A DNA stretch of 64,000 nucleotides from Acidobacteriota bacterium (GCA_031296105.1 JARLGJ010000030.1:51060-115059), one strand, 5' to 3'. Positions 19,091-27,371 are shown, numbered from the stretch's first letter. Notes: generated by a model from the sequence alone, not told the origin. Translations and numbers: made by a program.

Positions 19091-20349
19091 TACGAGGGAT
19101 TCTCGACGACCCTTACTTCCACTCCGTCGCTGAGCGGCGACGGGCTGTAGGACTGCACGGCAATGGTGTCGGAGGAAGAGACGCCGGAGACAAGTTCCAC
19201 CCGCGTCAGGTTGGCGATGCCGACCTTCACTTCCTGCTTGTGCAAGTGCTTGCCATTGACCACGTACACATAGCGATGGCCGTTTTCATCCTGCACGGCC
19301 TCGCGCGGCACGGTGATGACGTTGGGCTTGCTGGCGGCCACGATGGTGGCATTTACGTTGATGCCGGGCAGCAGCGCGCGGTCGCCATTGGAGACCGCGC
19401 ACAGCACCTCACCCACCACGCGTGATCCGCGGTTGATGACCGTGGAGGGCAGCGTGGCCAGGTGTCCTTCCCAGGTGCGGGAAGGCAAGGCGTCCCAGGT
19501 GATCTTGACTTCCTGGCCAAGTCCCAGGCGGCCGATCTCCGGCTCGTCCACAAAGGCGCGCACCTGCAACTGCGAGAGGTCGGCCTCCTGCAAAAGCAAA
19601 TCGCCTTCGCTGACGTAGGCTCCGGCCTTGACCGGCAGGTAATACACGGTACCGGCAAAGGGAGCCTTGACGTCGCAGAGGGCCAGCACGCTGGCGGCAG
19701 CTTCCAAGCCGGCGCGGGCGTCGGCAACCTCGGCCTGGGCGCGGGATTTCTCGTCGGGCGAATAACGCACCGTTGCCTGCAACTGGGAAAGGTCGGCCTG
19801 GGCGCGGGTCAAACGCGCGCGGGCGGCCATCACTTCATCGCCGGTGGCGGCGCCGCGATCATGCAGGCGCTGGAGGGCGTCAAGCTGGCGCTGCGCGGCA
19901 TCCACATCGGTCTTCGTTTTCGCGAGATCGGTGCGGCGGGTCAGCAACTCCTGCGCGCTGCCGCCGGCCAGCAGTGCCTGGTAGCGTTCCTCGGCACCCT
20001 TCAGGCGAGCCTCAGCCGCGGCCACATCGCTGCGCGCGTGGCTGTCATCCAGTTGCAGAAGCAACTGGCCGGCCTTCACCTGCTCGCCTTCGTGCGCCAG
20101 AACCTTCTGCACGGTGAGCGACTGCGGGGCGTGGGCCTCAAATCCGTGGACCGGCTCTACTTTACCGTTGGTCAGGATCGCGTTGGAGATGGTCTCCGTC
20201 GCCGGCTTCGTCACCGAGACGCGGATGCGGCGGGGACGGAGTTCAAGATACGCACCGATACCCAGCAAAACGATAAGGAGAACGGCCACGGTGGGAATCC
20301 ACGCACTGCGCGTCTTCCCATTCATTCCGTAAGTATGTCCATTTGCCAT
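19090..20349 (-). CDS. HlyD/RND-type periplasmic adaptor (membrane fusion) protein
   Basis: The 419-residue protein has one N-terminal membrane anchor (about residues 18-36, IPTVAVLLIVLLGIGAYLEL). It is followed by a split lipoyl domain (HAPQSLTVQKVLAHEGEQVKAG and its partner CDVKAPFAGTVYYLPVKAGAYV), a long alpha-hairpin of Ala/Arg/Gln/Asp-rich heptads between them, and beta-barrel/membrane-proximal domains to the end. Such proteins connect an inner-membrane pump to a TolC channel. The operon continues with a TPR protein and a TolC-like protein, but no ABC, RND or MFS pump is included. TATACT lies 15 bases before the ATG and no Shine-Dalgarno is evident. Confidence 0.9.
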   Translation of the reverse strand: MANGHTYGMNGKTRSAWIPTVAVLLIVLLGIGAYLELRPRRIRVSVTKPATETISNAILTNGKVEPVHGFEAHAPQSLTVQKVLAHEGEQVKAGQLLLQLDDSHARSDVAAAEARLKGAEERYQALLAGGSAQELLTRRTDLAKTKTDVDAAQRQLDALQRLHDRGAATGDEVMAARARLTRAQADLSQLQATVRYSPDEKSRAQAEVADARAGLEAAASVLALCDVKAPFAGTVYYLPVKAGAYVSEGDLLLQEADLSQLQVRAFVDEPEIGRLGLGQEVKITWDALPSRTWEGHLATLPSTVINRGSRVVGEVLCAVSNGDRALLPGINVNATIVAASKPNVITVPREAVQDENGHRYVYVVNGKHLHKQEVKVGIANLTRVELVSGVSSSDTIAVQSYSPSPLSDGVEVRVVENPS

Positions 20350-20364
20350 GACTTCAAGACTTTC

Positions 20365-20370
20365 AGTATA
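20365..20370 (-). promoter_or_regulatory. Putative -10 of the HlyD-TPR-TolC operon (TATACT)
   Basis: TATACT on the minus strand lies 15 bases before the HlyD start codon, which would give a leader of about eight bases without a ribosome-binding site. Confidence 0.4.
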
Positions 20371-20517
20371 TCTGAACCATTCCGCGGGACTGCACCAGAC
20401 TAGAGGCAGGCAGGGGGAATTTCAAGTCATTCGACTGATTTATTGGGAGAAAAGCAATTCTCCGTGGGAATTTATATGGCAGAAATCCGGCAGACCGCAG
20501 ATTTTCTCCCTCTCGGC

Positions 20518-20523
20518 TAGAAT
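20518..20523 (+). promoter_or_regulatory. Putative -10 of queF (TAGAAT), leaderless arrangement
   Basis: TAGAAT is separated from the queF ATG by only six bases (ACGGGA), so transcription would start at or next to the start codon. I saw no preQ1-type aptamer in the 160 bases upstream; a short hairpin GGAGAA-N6-TTCTCC at 20446-20463 is present. Confidence 0.5.
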
Positions 20524-20529
20524 ACGGGA

Positions 20530-20967
20530 ATGGCAACAAAGAAGAACCATCCTAAGACGTCCGCGCCCGGCGCCACCCGCCTGGGCTACACGCCGGATCA
20601 CGCCGCCAGCGGCCTGGATCACGCGTTTCCCTCCATTGAATGCTGGCCAAACCAGTTTCCCGGTTACGAGATCGAGATCGACATTCCCGAATTTACTTCG
20701 GTGTGCCCCAAGACCGGCCTGCCCGACTTCGGCACCGTCTGGATCCGCTACGTGCCCAACAAGCTGTGCCTGGAACTGAAGTCGTTGAAGGAGTACATCA
20801 ACGAATACCGCAACCTCGGAATCTTCCAGGAGAACGTGGTGAACCAGATTCTGGAAGACGTAGTTAAGGCCACCAAACCGGTGTGGTGCGAGGTTCGCGG
20901 CCAGTTCCGCCCGCGCGGCGGCATTGGAACCCTGGTAGAAGCCCGCTACCCGCGCAACAAGAAGTAG
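20530..20967 (+). CDS. queF: NADPH-dependent 7-cyano-7-deazaguanine reductase
   Basis: QueF reduces preQ0 to preQ1 in the queuosine pathway of tRNA modification. At 145 residues this is the short single-domain (YkvM) form. The catalytic Cys is in TSVCPKTGLPDFG (about residue 59), the QueF motif ELKSLKEYINEYRN binds NADPH near residue 82, and the FQENVVNQILEDVV helix follows. The start is directly after a -10-like hexamer, so the mRNA may be leaderless. It stands alone; other queuosine genes are not in the window. The MFS gene begins 54 bases downstream and may be read through. Confidence 0.95.
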   Translation: MATKKNHPKTSAPGATRLGYTPDHAASGLDHAFPSIECWPNQFPGYEIEIDIPEFTSVCPKTGLPDFGTVWIRYVPNKLCLELKSLKEYINEYRNLGIFQENVVNQILEDVVKATKPVWCEVRGQFRPRGGIGTLVEARYPRNKK

Positions 20968-21021
20968 TTCGAGTCCGGCGGGCGCGTCCCCCGTGGATGC
21001 GCCCGATTCCACACCCGAGGC

Positions 21022-22260
21022 GTGCCCTTGCATCAAGAGCAGGGAAGAGTCAGGCATTGGACGTTGCTGGCGCTGGTGGTTCTGACCGCGCTCAACTTCG
21101 TCAACTACATCGACCGTTCGGTGCTGTTTGCCGTGCAGCCCATGGTGCAGCGCGAGTTCCCCGGCTCCGACGCCAAGTTCGGAATGCTGACCACGGTGTT
21201 TTTCTTCTGCTACATGGTCACCGCGCCGCTGGTGGGCTACCTGGCGGATCGCTTCCCGCGCAAATACATCATGTGCTGTGGCGCCATTCTGTGGAGCGCG
21301 GCCACCTTGCTGACGGCCGTCACCCATAACTTCACCGAACTGATGATCCGGCACACGGTGGTGGGCATTGGCGAGGCGACGTTTGTGGCCATCACGCCAT
21401 CGTTCCTCGCCGACCTTTATCCCGAACACCGGCGGGCGCGGGCGCTGTCCGTGTTTTACCTGGCCATCCCGGTGGGAACCGCCCTGGGATATTTGCTGGG
21501 CGGGGCAATGGCTACGCGCTGGGGATGGCGGGCGCCGTTTATGGTAGGCGCCGTGCCGGGTTTTCTGCTGGGGCTGATCCTGCTGTTTGTGCCCGAGCCG
21601 GTGCGCGGCTCCAAAGATCATCTGGAAGTCACCGCGGAGCGCGGCACCTTCCGCGGACTGTGGAGCAATCCGGCGTTCTGGACCAGCACGCTGGGCATGG
21701 CGTTGATGACCTTCGCCGTGGGCGGCATGCAGGTGTGGATGCCGACCTTTCTCTCCCGCGTGCGCCACGTGCCGTTGGGCACGGCCAACCTGCGCTTTGG
21801 GCTGATGACGCTGGCGGCCGGCACTCTGGCCACCATGCTGGGCGGATGGCTGGGCGACCGCATGGAGACTCGCTTCCGCGGCGGACACTGCCTGATCTCG
21901 GCCATCGGCATGACCTTGGCGCTGCCGGCGGTGCTGCTGGCGGTCTTCCATGCAGGAAGCTGGATGTATCCGGCGATCTTTCTCGCGGAATTCTTTCTGC
22001 TGCTGAACACGGCGCCGCTGAACGCCGCGGTGTTGAACTCGGTGTCGGCGCAGATACGCTCGACGGCCTTTGCCGTAAACATCTTCACCATCCACCTGCT
22101 GGGCGACGCGTTTTCGCCGACGCTGATGGGCTACATCAGCGACCGCAGCAACATGCAGATGGCATTTGTCGCCGCCTCGACGGCCATCCTGATCTCGGCC
22201 GCGCTGCTCTACCTCGGCATGAAGTACGCGCCGCTTTTGCCCAAGGACGACGAGGCATGA
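21022..22260 (+). CDS. MFS transporter, spinster-like
   Basis: The 412-residue protein has twelve predicted membrane helices. The first helix ends in FVNYIDRSVLFAVQP, a sequence typical of the spinster-like/ACS branch of the major facilitator superfamily. The loop 2-3 motif appears as GYLADRFPRKYIM, and RRARALSVFYLAIPVGTALGYLLGG matches helix 4-5. Substrates in this branch range from sugars and organic anions to lipids, so none is assigned. The GTG at 21022 is the most upstream start; GAGG lies one base before it, and a TTG six bases later would have better spacing, so the exact start is unsure. Confidence 0.85.
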   Translation: MPLHQEQGRVRHWTLLALVVLTALNFVNYIDRSVLFAVQPMVQREFPGSDAKFGMLTTVFFFCYMVTAPLVGYLADRFPRKYIMCCGAILWSAATLLTAVTHNFTELMIRHTVVGIGEATFVAITPSFLADLYPEHRRARALSVFYLAIPVGTALGYLLGGAMATRWGWRAPFMVGAVPGFLLGLILLFVPEPVRGSKDHLEVTAERGTFRGLWSNPAFWTSTLGMALMTFAVGGMQVWMPTFLSRVRHVPLGTANLRFGLMTLAAGTLATMLGGWLGDRMETRFRGGHCLISAIGMTLALPAVLLAVFHAGSWMYPAIFLAEFFLLLNTAPLNAAVLNSVSAQIRSTAFAVNIFTIHLLGDAFSPTLMGYISDRSNMQMAFVAASTAILISAALLYLGMKYAPLLPKDDEA

Positions 22261-22362
22261 GCATGAGCTTTGCCGGGTGGGCGGTGGCCCTGTGGCGCGG
22301 AACGTTCTATCCCCTGGACGAGCTGCGCAAAGCGGGATAGCGCCACGACCTTGAGAAGGCGA

Positions 22363-22389
22363 GCCCCAGGTTCGCGGAGCTAACCTGGG
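22363..22389. repeat. Family A palindromic repeat, shortened copy in opposite orientation
   Basis: GCCCCAGGTTCGCGGAGCTAACCTGGG is a shortened reverse complement of the family A repeat that starts 22 bases later, so two copies face each other in the gap after the MFS gene. Confidence 0.7.
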
Positions 22390-22410
22390 CAGGAATTTCA
22401 TCGCAGGCGA

Positions 22411-22454
22411 TCCCAGGTTAGCCGCGCAAAGGAAGCGCGCCGAACCTGGGGCAC
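22411..22454. repeat. Dispersed palindromic repeat, family A, copy 3
   Basis: TCCCAGGTTAGCCGCGC, loop AAAGGAA, GCGCGCCGAACCTGGGGCACA. It differs from copy 2 mainly in the loop, with the stem preserved. It lies 13 bases before the 3' end of the OB-like gene. Confidence 0.8.
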
Positions 22455-22467
22455 AAAGCCGGCTGAT

Positions 22468-22947
22468 TTACCGTCCGAAGGCCTTTCGTCCGCCGCGCGC
22501 ACCGTGGCCCTGTGCCTTGGGCTGTGCGGTATCGAACTCGGGCGGCGTGCTGCCGGCGGTGACGTGAATCTGATCACGGGCGCGCACCACCATGCGCGGA
22601 TTGCCGCGAAAGCGCTTGACTTCTCCGCTGAAGGCCACCAGTTTGCCGCGCAGGTAGGTGACGTCGCCGACCTGACGGCGGTCGCGGTGCTCCACCACCA
22701 CATGGAACGAGCATCCGCTGCGCGGGGCGCAGAGCGACAGGTGCTGATTGCCGTTCTTGGAGACCGTGGCGGAAACGACGCGTCCGGCAATGCATCCCTG
22801 CTGGTCGATCAACTGCTCGCCGCGCGCGGCGGGGATGCATTCAACCTTGAGGTCCTTGAAGTCCTCCTGCGGCAGAGGCGGCATATCCTGCGCCCGCATA
22901 GGGGCTGCGAGCAGCAGCAGGGGCACCGCCAGGAGCAGAGCTTTCAT
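22468..22947 (-). CDS. Exported OB-fold-like protein of unknown function
   Basis: The 159-residue protein has a signal peptide (MKALLLAVPLLLLAAPMRAQ), then a compact beta-rich domain. GRVVSATVSKNGNQHLSLCA and LRGKLVAFSGEVKRFRGNPRM..VRARDQIHV read like five strands of an OB fold, as in single-domain exported OB proteins. Four cysteines (VECIP, QGCIAG, LCAPRSGC) may pair. The tail is Gly/Arg/Lys-rich and flexible. Its ATG overlaps the stop of the upstream AhpD-like gene (ATGA), so the two are coupled, but no shared function is obvious. Confidence 0.7.
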   Translation of the reverse strand: MKALLLAVPLLLLAAPMRAQDMPPLPQEDFKDLKVECIPAARGEQLIDQQGCIAGRVVSATVSKNGNQHLSLCAPRSGCSFHVVVEHRDRRQVGDVTYLRGKLVAFSGEVKRFRGNPRMVVRARDQIHVTAGSTPPEFDTAQPKAQGHGARGGRKAFGR

Positions 22948-23471
22948 TTGGTCGGCTCCATGCGCAGAGAGTTGTTGAAGCGGTTGAAGTAGTTGAACAG
23001 GCCAACGGCGGCGGCCAGTTCGATGATCTCACCTTCGTCGAAGTGCTGGCGCAGGCGCGCCCACAGCGCGTCGTCCACGCCATTGGAGTCCTGTGTTTCG
23101 CGCTCGGCCAGTTCGAGGGCGGCCTTTTCCTTTTCGCTGAAATCGGTGCGGGTGCGGAAGTTCGCCAGGTCGGCGATCTGCTCCTCGCTCCATCCATACT
23201 TGTGCGCCAGTTGGGTGTGCGAGTTGAGGCAGTACTCGCAGTGATTGATCTGCGAGGTGCGCACGATGACCAGTTCCTTGAGCTTGACGCCAACGGTGCC
23301 GGTCTCCATGACGGCGCGGAAGTGGGCGATCATGGTGCGCAGGATCTCCGGGCGCCAGGCCACGGTGCGGAACATGTTGGGGACGTTGCCTCGTTCTTTT
23401 TGAAAGTGATCGAAGATTTCGCGGGCGTTGTTGTCCGCCTGCTCATAGGCGATAGTTGGAATGCGCGGCAT
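22944..23471 (-). CDS. Carboxymuconolactone decarboxylase/AhpD-like protein
   Basis: The 175-residue protein has the AhpD-like fold signature: KLKELVIVRTSQINHCEYCLNSHTQLA (about residues 65-90), with the redox pair Cys-Glu-Tyr-Cys and the His four residues on. Family members act as alkylhydroperoxidases or related thiol reductants; the peroxidase-related subfamily fits best by length. A second helical half (IIELAAAVGLFNYFNRFNNSL) completes the domain. It is cytosolic, with no signal peptide. The stop overlaps the next gene. A terminator lies just upstream, so it has its own promoter. Confidence 0.88.
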   Translation of the reverse strand: MPRIPTIAYEQADNNAREIFDHFQKERGNVPNMFRTVAWRPEILRTMIAHFRAVMETGTVGVKLKELVIVRTSQINHCEYCLNSHTQLAHKYGWSEEQIADLANFRTRTDFSEKEKAALELAERETQDSNGVDDALWARLRQHFDEGEIIELAAAVGLFNYFNRFNNSLRMEPTK

Positions 23472-23521
23472 GGCCGTATTGTGCGGCGGATGTGTGCGCC
23501 TGTCCAGTAGCGAAAAGGAAG

Positions 23522-23548
23522 AAAAAAAGGACGGCCGGAGCCGTCCCT
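23522..23548 (-). terminator. Rho-independent terminator of the anti-sigma pair
   Basis: On the minus strand GGGACGG-C-loop-CCGTCC is followed by a run of seven T. It lies about 30 bases after the STAS gene. Confidence 0.85.
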
Positions 23549-23579
23549 TGGAAAACTGCCGATCAATCGCCGGATAAGG

Positions 23580-23927
23580 TTAGCGATTGAAGGCCTGAAT
23601 GGCCGACGCTTCGTCTTCCTGCACGTCGAAGACCGTGTAGAGCTTGGTGATCTGCAAGAGGTCGTGGACCTTCTTGGTCAGGTTGAGCAGCTTGAGCTCG
23701 CCGCCGGCGTTGCGCACGCTGGTGAAGGCACTGACCAATTCGCCGATGCCGGAGCTATCGATGTAGGTGACGTCGCCGAGGTTCAGCAGGATCTTCTTTT
23801 CGCCCTTGGACGAAAGCTCTTTGACCGTGTCCCGCAGAACCACGCTGCCTTCGCCGAGGGTGATGCGGCCGCTGAGATCGACAATGGCCACGCCATCCAC
23901 TTTGCGCGAACTTGCTTTCATGCTCAC
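23580..23927 (-). CDS. STAS-domain anti-sigma factor antagonist
   Basis: The 115-residue protein is a single STAS domain of the RsbV/SpoIIAA type. KVDGVAIVDLSGRITLGEGS opens it, and DVTYIDSSGIGELVSAFTSVRN (about residues 52-73) contains the serine that the partner kinase phosphorylates. Unphosphorylated antagonist binds the anti-sigma factor and frees the sigma factor. GTG at 23927 is used because AGGAGG lies seven bases upstream. It follows the kinase gene by 12 bases, the reverse of the usual rsbV-rsbW order. No sigma factor is adjacent. Confidence 0.92.
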   Translation of the reverse strand: MSMKASSRKVDGVAIVDLSGRITLGEGSVVLRDTVKELSSKGEKKILLNLGDVTYIDSSGIGELVSAFTSVRNAGGELKLLNLTKKVHDLLQITKLYTVFDVQEDEASAIQAFNR

Positions 23928-23939
23928 TGGTTTGCCTCC

Positions 23940-24374
23940 TTAGGAACTGCCGCGGTCGTGTCCGCGAACATGTTTGATCATCATGATTTCAGTGCCGGGC
24001 TGCAGGGAACGGAAGCGAACTTCGTCCATGAAGGCCCGGATCAGAAAGATCCCGCGTCCCGACTGCTTGAGCAGGTTTTCGGGCGCCAGAGGATTGGGCA
24101 GCCCCGTGGGGTCCAGTCCCATTCCTTCGTCGCGCACCGAAACCGTCATGGCCTCGGGGGTGGTTTCAAACGAGACGGTCACCCGCTTGCCTGCGTCGTA
24201 CTTGTTGCCATGCAGCACGGCGTTGACCGTGGCCTCACGCACGGCCATTCCGATACGCCCGCACTCGTCCTCGTCAAACCCGCTCTTGGTGGCAACTTCG
24301 GTCGCCGCCTGTTCGGCTTTGTTCACACTGGCCAGTGTGGAGTCGAGAGTGTAGGAAATCCTGGTCGCATTCAT
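23940..24374 (-). CDS. RsbW-like anti-sigma factor serine kinase
   Basis: The 144-residue protein is a GHKL ATPase of the RsbW/SpoIIAB class. The N box is in GMAVREATVNAVLHGNKYD, the G1 box is VRDEGMGLDP and the G2 box GRGIFLIRAFMDEV. It would bind a sigma factor and phosphorylate the STAS protein encoded next. I chose ATG 24374 (MNATRISYTLDS), where family similarity starts; a longer frame upstream adds a low-complexity Arg/Cys/Gly stretch. No sigma factor gene is in the window, so the controlled regulon is unknown. Confidence 0.9.
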   Translation of the reverse strand: MNATRISYTLDSTLASVNKAEQAATEVATKSGFDEDECGRIGMAVREATVNAVLHGNKYDAGKRVTVSFETTPEAMTVSVRDEGMGLDPTGLPNPLAPENLLKQSGRGIFLIRAFMDEVRFRSLQPGTEIMMIKHVRGHDRGSS

Positions 24375-24495
24375 TGCGTGAGGCTGCCCCGTCCCGCCAC
24401 GGCAGATACGGCAGGAGCGCCGCCATCCACCGGAAAAATAAGTGTGCCCGTTGCCCCGCATGGCTGTCAATTTCCGCCGCGGGTCGATTGCGGTA

Positions 24496-25140
24496 TTACC
24501 ACTCCAGATGAATCAAGCCGCCGGCTACACGCACCCTAACCTTCGCCAGGGCCGGCACGAGCGCGGTGGCTTCACCAAGCTCGCTAATTGGATACGTAGT
24601 GGGCAGCCCGAGCACGGACATGCCGGCCGCGCGCGCCGAGCGGATGCCGCTGGGAGCATCCTCGAAGGCCGTGCACTGCGCCGGCTCCAGCCCTAGCAAC
24701 TTTGCCCCGCGCAAATAAGGCTCGGGATGCGGCTTGCCGTGCTGAATATCGCTGCCGGTAATCATCCATTCCGGAACGGGAAGTCCTGCCACCTGAAGGC
24801 GATGCGTGGCCAAGGGCCGCGTGCCGCTGGTGACAATGGCCCACTGCCCGGCGGGCAGTGTCTGTAATAGCTCGGCGGCGCCAGAGAAGGCCGTGACATC
24901 GTAGGAATCGGCGATTTCGCGCCGTTCGAGGTCGGCCAATTCGGCCTCGGCATCCAGCTCCGGAGCCAGCAGGCGAACGGTTTCAATCGCCGGACGCCCA
25001 TGCGCCGTGTGCTCGGTCTGCTCGGGATCGCGGCCATGCCGCACCGCCCAATCGCGCCAAACGCGGCCCACTCCGGCCGTACTGTTAATCAACACCCCGT
25101 CGAGATCGAACAGGATGCCCTGAACTGCAAAAGAAGGCAT
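24496..25140 (-). CDS. HAD-superfamily sugar-phosphatase-like hydrolase
   Basis: The 214-residue protein has all HAD motifs: FDLDGVLINS (nucleophile Asp, motif I, about residue 11), VTSGTRP (motif II), GKPHPEPY with Lys (motif III), and FEDAPSGIRSARAAGM (motif IV). The helical cap between 20 and 85 is of the type found in beta-phosphoglucomutase and 2-deoxyglucose-6-phosphatase relatives. TSGT and PHPE favour a sugar phosphatase, but the substrate cannot be read from sequence. It is a single gene between unrelated units. Confidence 0.88.
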   Translation of the reverse strand: MPSFAVQGILFDLDGVLINSTAGVGRVWRDWAVRHGRDPEQTEHTAHGRPAIETVRLLAPELDAEAELADLERREIADSYDVTAFSGAAELLQTLPAGQWAIVTSGTRPLATHRLQVAGLPVPEWMITGSDIQHGKPHPEPYLRGAKLLGLEPAQCTAFEDAPSGIRSARAAGMSVLGLPTTYPISELGEATALVPALAKVRVRVAGGLIHLEW

Positions 25141-25276
25141 ACCCCAAAGTCTATCGGAAAACTCACGGAGAGCACGGCCAAAAGGCAGAGAAGCTATCGT
25201 ACTTACAAAGGTAAGCAGCTAAGAATTAATTACTTGCATGAAAATATGAAAGTTTCACTACAGGCTGCCAACAAAT

Positions 25277-25296
25277 CTCCGGCCGTGGGGCCGGAG
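25277..25296 (-). terminator. GC hairpin after the dehydratase-activase gene
   Basis: CTCCGGCC-GTGG-GGCCGGAG is a perfect 8-bp stem. On the minus strand it lies 27 bases past the ATPase stop and is followed by ATTTGTT rather than a clean T run, so termination is only possible. The rest of the gap 25141-25323 shows nothing else. Confidence 0.45.
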
Positions 25297-25323
25297 GCGG
25301 AATGGGCAAGAATTCGCCGCGCT

Positions 25324-26097
25324 TCAAGCCGGTGATGCATCGAGATCCGCCGGGGATGACGCGGCCAGCAGCGCGCAACCGATGGCGGTGACGATTTGCG
25401 GATCGTCCGGAACCTGCACCGCGACGTGCAGGCGAGCCTCCAAGGCCCGTTGCACCGCGGGATTCAGGGCCACGCCGCCGGTAAACAGGACGTCGGGAAA
25501 CACTCCGGCCTTGTGTGCCAGCGACGCCGCCCGGAGGGCGATGGATTCGGTGACGCCCAGGGCAATCTGGTTGCGAGGAACCCCGCGGGCGATGAGACTG
25601 ACGACCTCCGATTCGGCAAACACCGTACAGGTGCTGCTGACCGGGCAGGAGCCCGCGGCCGAAGCGGCGAGGGCGCCGAACTCGGACACGCGCGCGGCGA
25701 GGGCCAGCGCAATAACCTCAAGAAACCTGCCGGTTCCAGCCGCGCATTTGTCGTTCATCTCAAAGCGCAGCAGGCGGCCGGAGTCATCGAGGGAGAGAGC
25801 CTTGGTGTCCTGCCCGCCGATATCGATGACCGTGCGGCAGGAGGGCAGCAGCCAGCGCGCCCCGGTGGCCGCGGCGGTGAGTTCGGAGACGGTGCGTGCC
25901 GCAATCTCCCGGGCAAAGAGGTGGCGTCCATATCCGGTGGCTACCATGCGGTCGAAGCGTTCTCCGTCGAGCAGCTCGCGGCACACCGCCAGCGGATCGA
26001 AGGAGTTTTCGCGCTTGCGGGCGGCGCGGAGCCGGCCATCCTCGAGGATGGCCAGCTTTACCGTGCGCGAACCGATGTCGATTCCCGCGGTTCTCAT
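25324..26097 (-). CDS. BadF/HgdC-type acyl-CoA dehydratase-activase ATPase
   Basis: The 257-residue ATPase has the ASKHA fold of archerases that inject electrons into two-cubane or dehydratase partners. GIDIGSRTVKLAIL is the first phosphate loop, VIDIGGQDTKAL the second, and FTGGVALNP the adenosine loop. The [4Fe-4S] ligands at the dimer interface are in NDKCAAGTGRF and the second Cys lies downstream in the CPVSSTCTVFAESEV stretch. Its ATG overlaps the TGA-type end of the reductase gene by four bases, so the two proteins are made together and should act as activator and reductase. Confidence 0.92.
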   Translation of the reverse strand: MRTAGIDIGSRTVKLAILEDGRLRAARKRENSFDPLAVCRELLDGERFDRMVATGYGRHLFAREIAARTVSELTAAATGARWLLPSCRTVIDIGGQDTKALSLDDSGRLLRFEMNDKCAAGTGRFLEVIALALAARVSEFGALAASAAGSCPVSSTCTVFAESEVVSLIARGVPRNQIALGVTESIALRAASLAHKAGVFPDVLFTGGVALNPAVQRALEARLHVAVQVPDDPQIVTAIGCALLAASSPADLDASPA

Positions 26098-27371
26098 GCG
26101 TGCAGCCGTTCGAGGAAGGCTTCCACGCGGGTGCGTATTTGTCCCTCATCCTCGCGGCTGTAATCGGTATCGATGCGCAGGGCGGGAATCGAGTCTTTCT
26201 CCAACTGCTCCACCACCGGTCCGGCTTCCATCTGGTAGGGCTGGCAGAACTGGAGGGAGTAATGCACGACGCCGTCGGCCTTGCGCTCGCGAGTGATTTG
26301 TTCCGCGTACTCGATGCGCGTGGGATTGGGCGTAAACACGGCGCATTCGATTTGCAGATAACGGTCCACAAGCTGGGCGATGGCTTCGTCCACGCTATTG
26401 CCGTTCTCCGGCGTGAGCCAGCGCGTGCTGCGCTCGCCCACGCAGCTTTCTTCACCGACGATCACGGCGCCGCTGGACTCAAGGATCGCCGGCAGCTTCC
26501 AGTTGGGGAACGCCATGGGGCAACCGGAGATGACGAGGCGCGGACGCTTGGGGGCGAAAACGCCCTGGCCGGCGGCGACGCGCTTTTCCAGCTCATCGCA
26601 CAGGGCCGAGACCGCGCCGGTGAAGCGCACTGGATCGTCGTAGAACGAGACCTGCGAGACGAGCAGAGCGTCCAGGCCGGAGATCGGCGCCGGATCGGCC
26701 TGGCGCAGGGCGGCCAGGCGCTTCAGCGCCGCGCGCTTGGCGTTCACCGTGACAATTGCCGCCTTGAGTTTGCCGAGTTCCAGCTTGCGCCCGGTAAGCT
26801 CTTCCAGCTTGGCGGCAAAGCGTTTGTATTCGGCCAGCAAAAGGCCCTTGCCCGCCTCGCTCTTCACCTGCGGCAGGTCAATGACGTGCAGGTTGGGGAT
26901 GAAGCGCCGCATGATCTCGTAGGCTTTCTTTTTGCCGTCGCAGGTGTTTTCTCCCACCACGAGATCGCAGGATTCAATGTAGGGGCAGACCTTGCCTAGC
27001 TTGAAGCCGAAGGCCGATTTGATGAGGGAGCAAGTGTTGCGCGGCAGCACCTGATCGACCAGGTCGAGCGCGAAATCTCCGCCCGTACACAGGCCCACGG
27101 AGACGCCATCGAGAGCCAGAATCAGCTCCTCCGGCACAAACGTACAGTAGGAGCCGATCACTTTGCGGCCCTGCGCTTTTGCGTCCAGCAGTTCCTTAAT
27201 GCGCAGGCCGTGCACTTCGCTGATGACGAAGTCAAAATACTTCATGCCTTCGGGGCGGTTGGGTTGAGAGAGAAAGGTTTCCTGATAAGCCTGGCCTACG
27301 CTCTGGAGCATGGCATCGTGCGCCGCCAGATCCAGTCCCAGGCTTTTCCACATCGGATGATAATCGCTCAT
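26094..27371 (-). CDS. Double-cubane-cluster reductase (HgdB/YjiM family)
   Basis: The 425-residue protein belongs to the 2-hydroxyacyl-CoA dehydratase D-component superfamily. Its layout is that of the double-cubane-cluster proteins (E. coli YjiM and relatives): GSYCTFVPEEL, GLCTGGDF, LPRNTCSLIKSAFGF, KVCPYIESCDLVVGENTCDGKKKAYE, then GCPMAF, ESCVGER and FCQPYQMEAGPV. Many cysteines line the cluster sites. Such enzymes reduce small molecules at low potential with ATP from the activase. The physiological substrate is not known for most members. ATG 27371 is chosen because AGGAG lies six bases upstream. Low-potential chemistry is unexpected if the host is a strict aerobe. Confidence 0.9.
   Translation of the reverse strand: MSDYHPMWKSLGLDLAAHDAMLQSVGQAYQETFLSQPNRPEGMKYFDFVISEVHGLRIKELLDAKAQGRKVIGSYCTFVPEELILALDGVSVGLCTGGDFALDLVDQVLPRNTCSLIKSAFGFKLGKVCPYIESCDLVVGENTCDGKKKAYEIMRRFIPNLHVIDLPQVKSEAGKGLLLAEYKRFAAKLEELTGRKLELGKLKAAIVTVNAKRAALKRLAALRQADPAPISGLDALLVSQVSFYDDPVRFTGAVSALCDELEKRVAAGQGVFAPKRPRLVISGCPMAFPNWKLPAILESSGAVIVGEESCVGERSTRWLTPENGNSVDEAIAQLVDRYLQIECAVFTPNPTRIEYAEQITRERKADGVVHYSLQFCQPYQMEAGPVVEQLEKDSIPALRIDTDYSREDEGQIRTRVEAFLERLHA

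Noticed and set aside
20350..20529. preQ1 riboswitch before queF
   Set aside because: No preQ1 aptamer stem with A-rich tail was found, and the -10 hexamer lies six bases from the ATG, leaving no room for a leader.
20440..22401. A 650-codon minus-strand frame opposite queF and the MFS gene
   Set aside because: Composition is dominated by Arg, Gln, His and Gly, and both plus-strand genes are clearly real.
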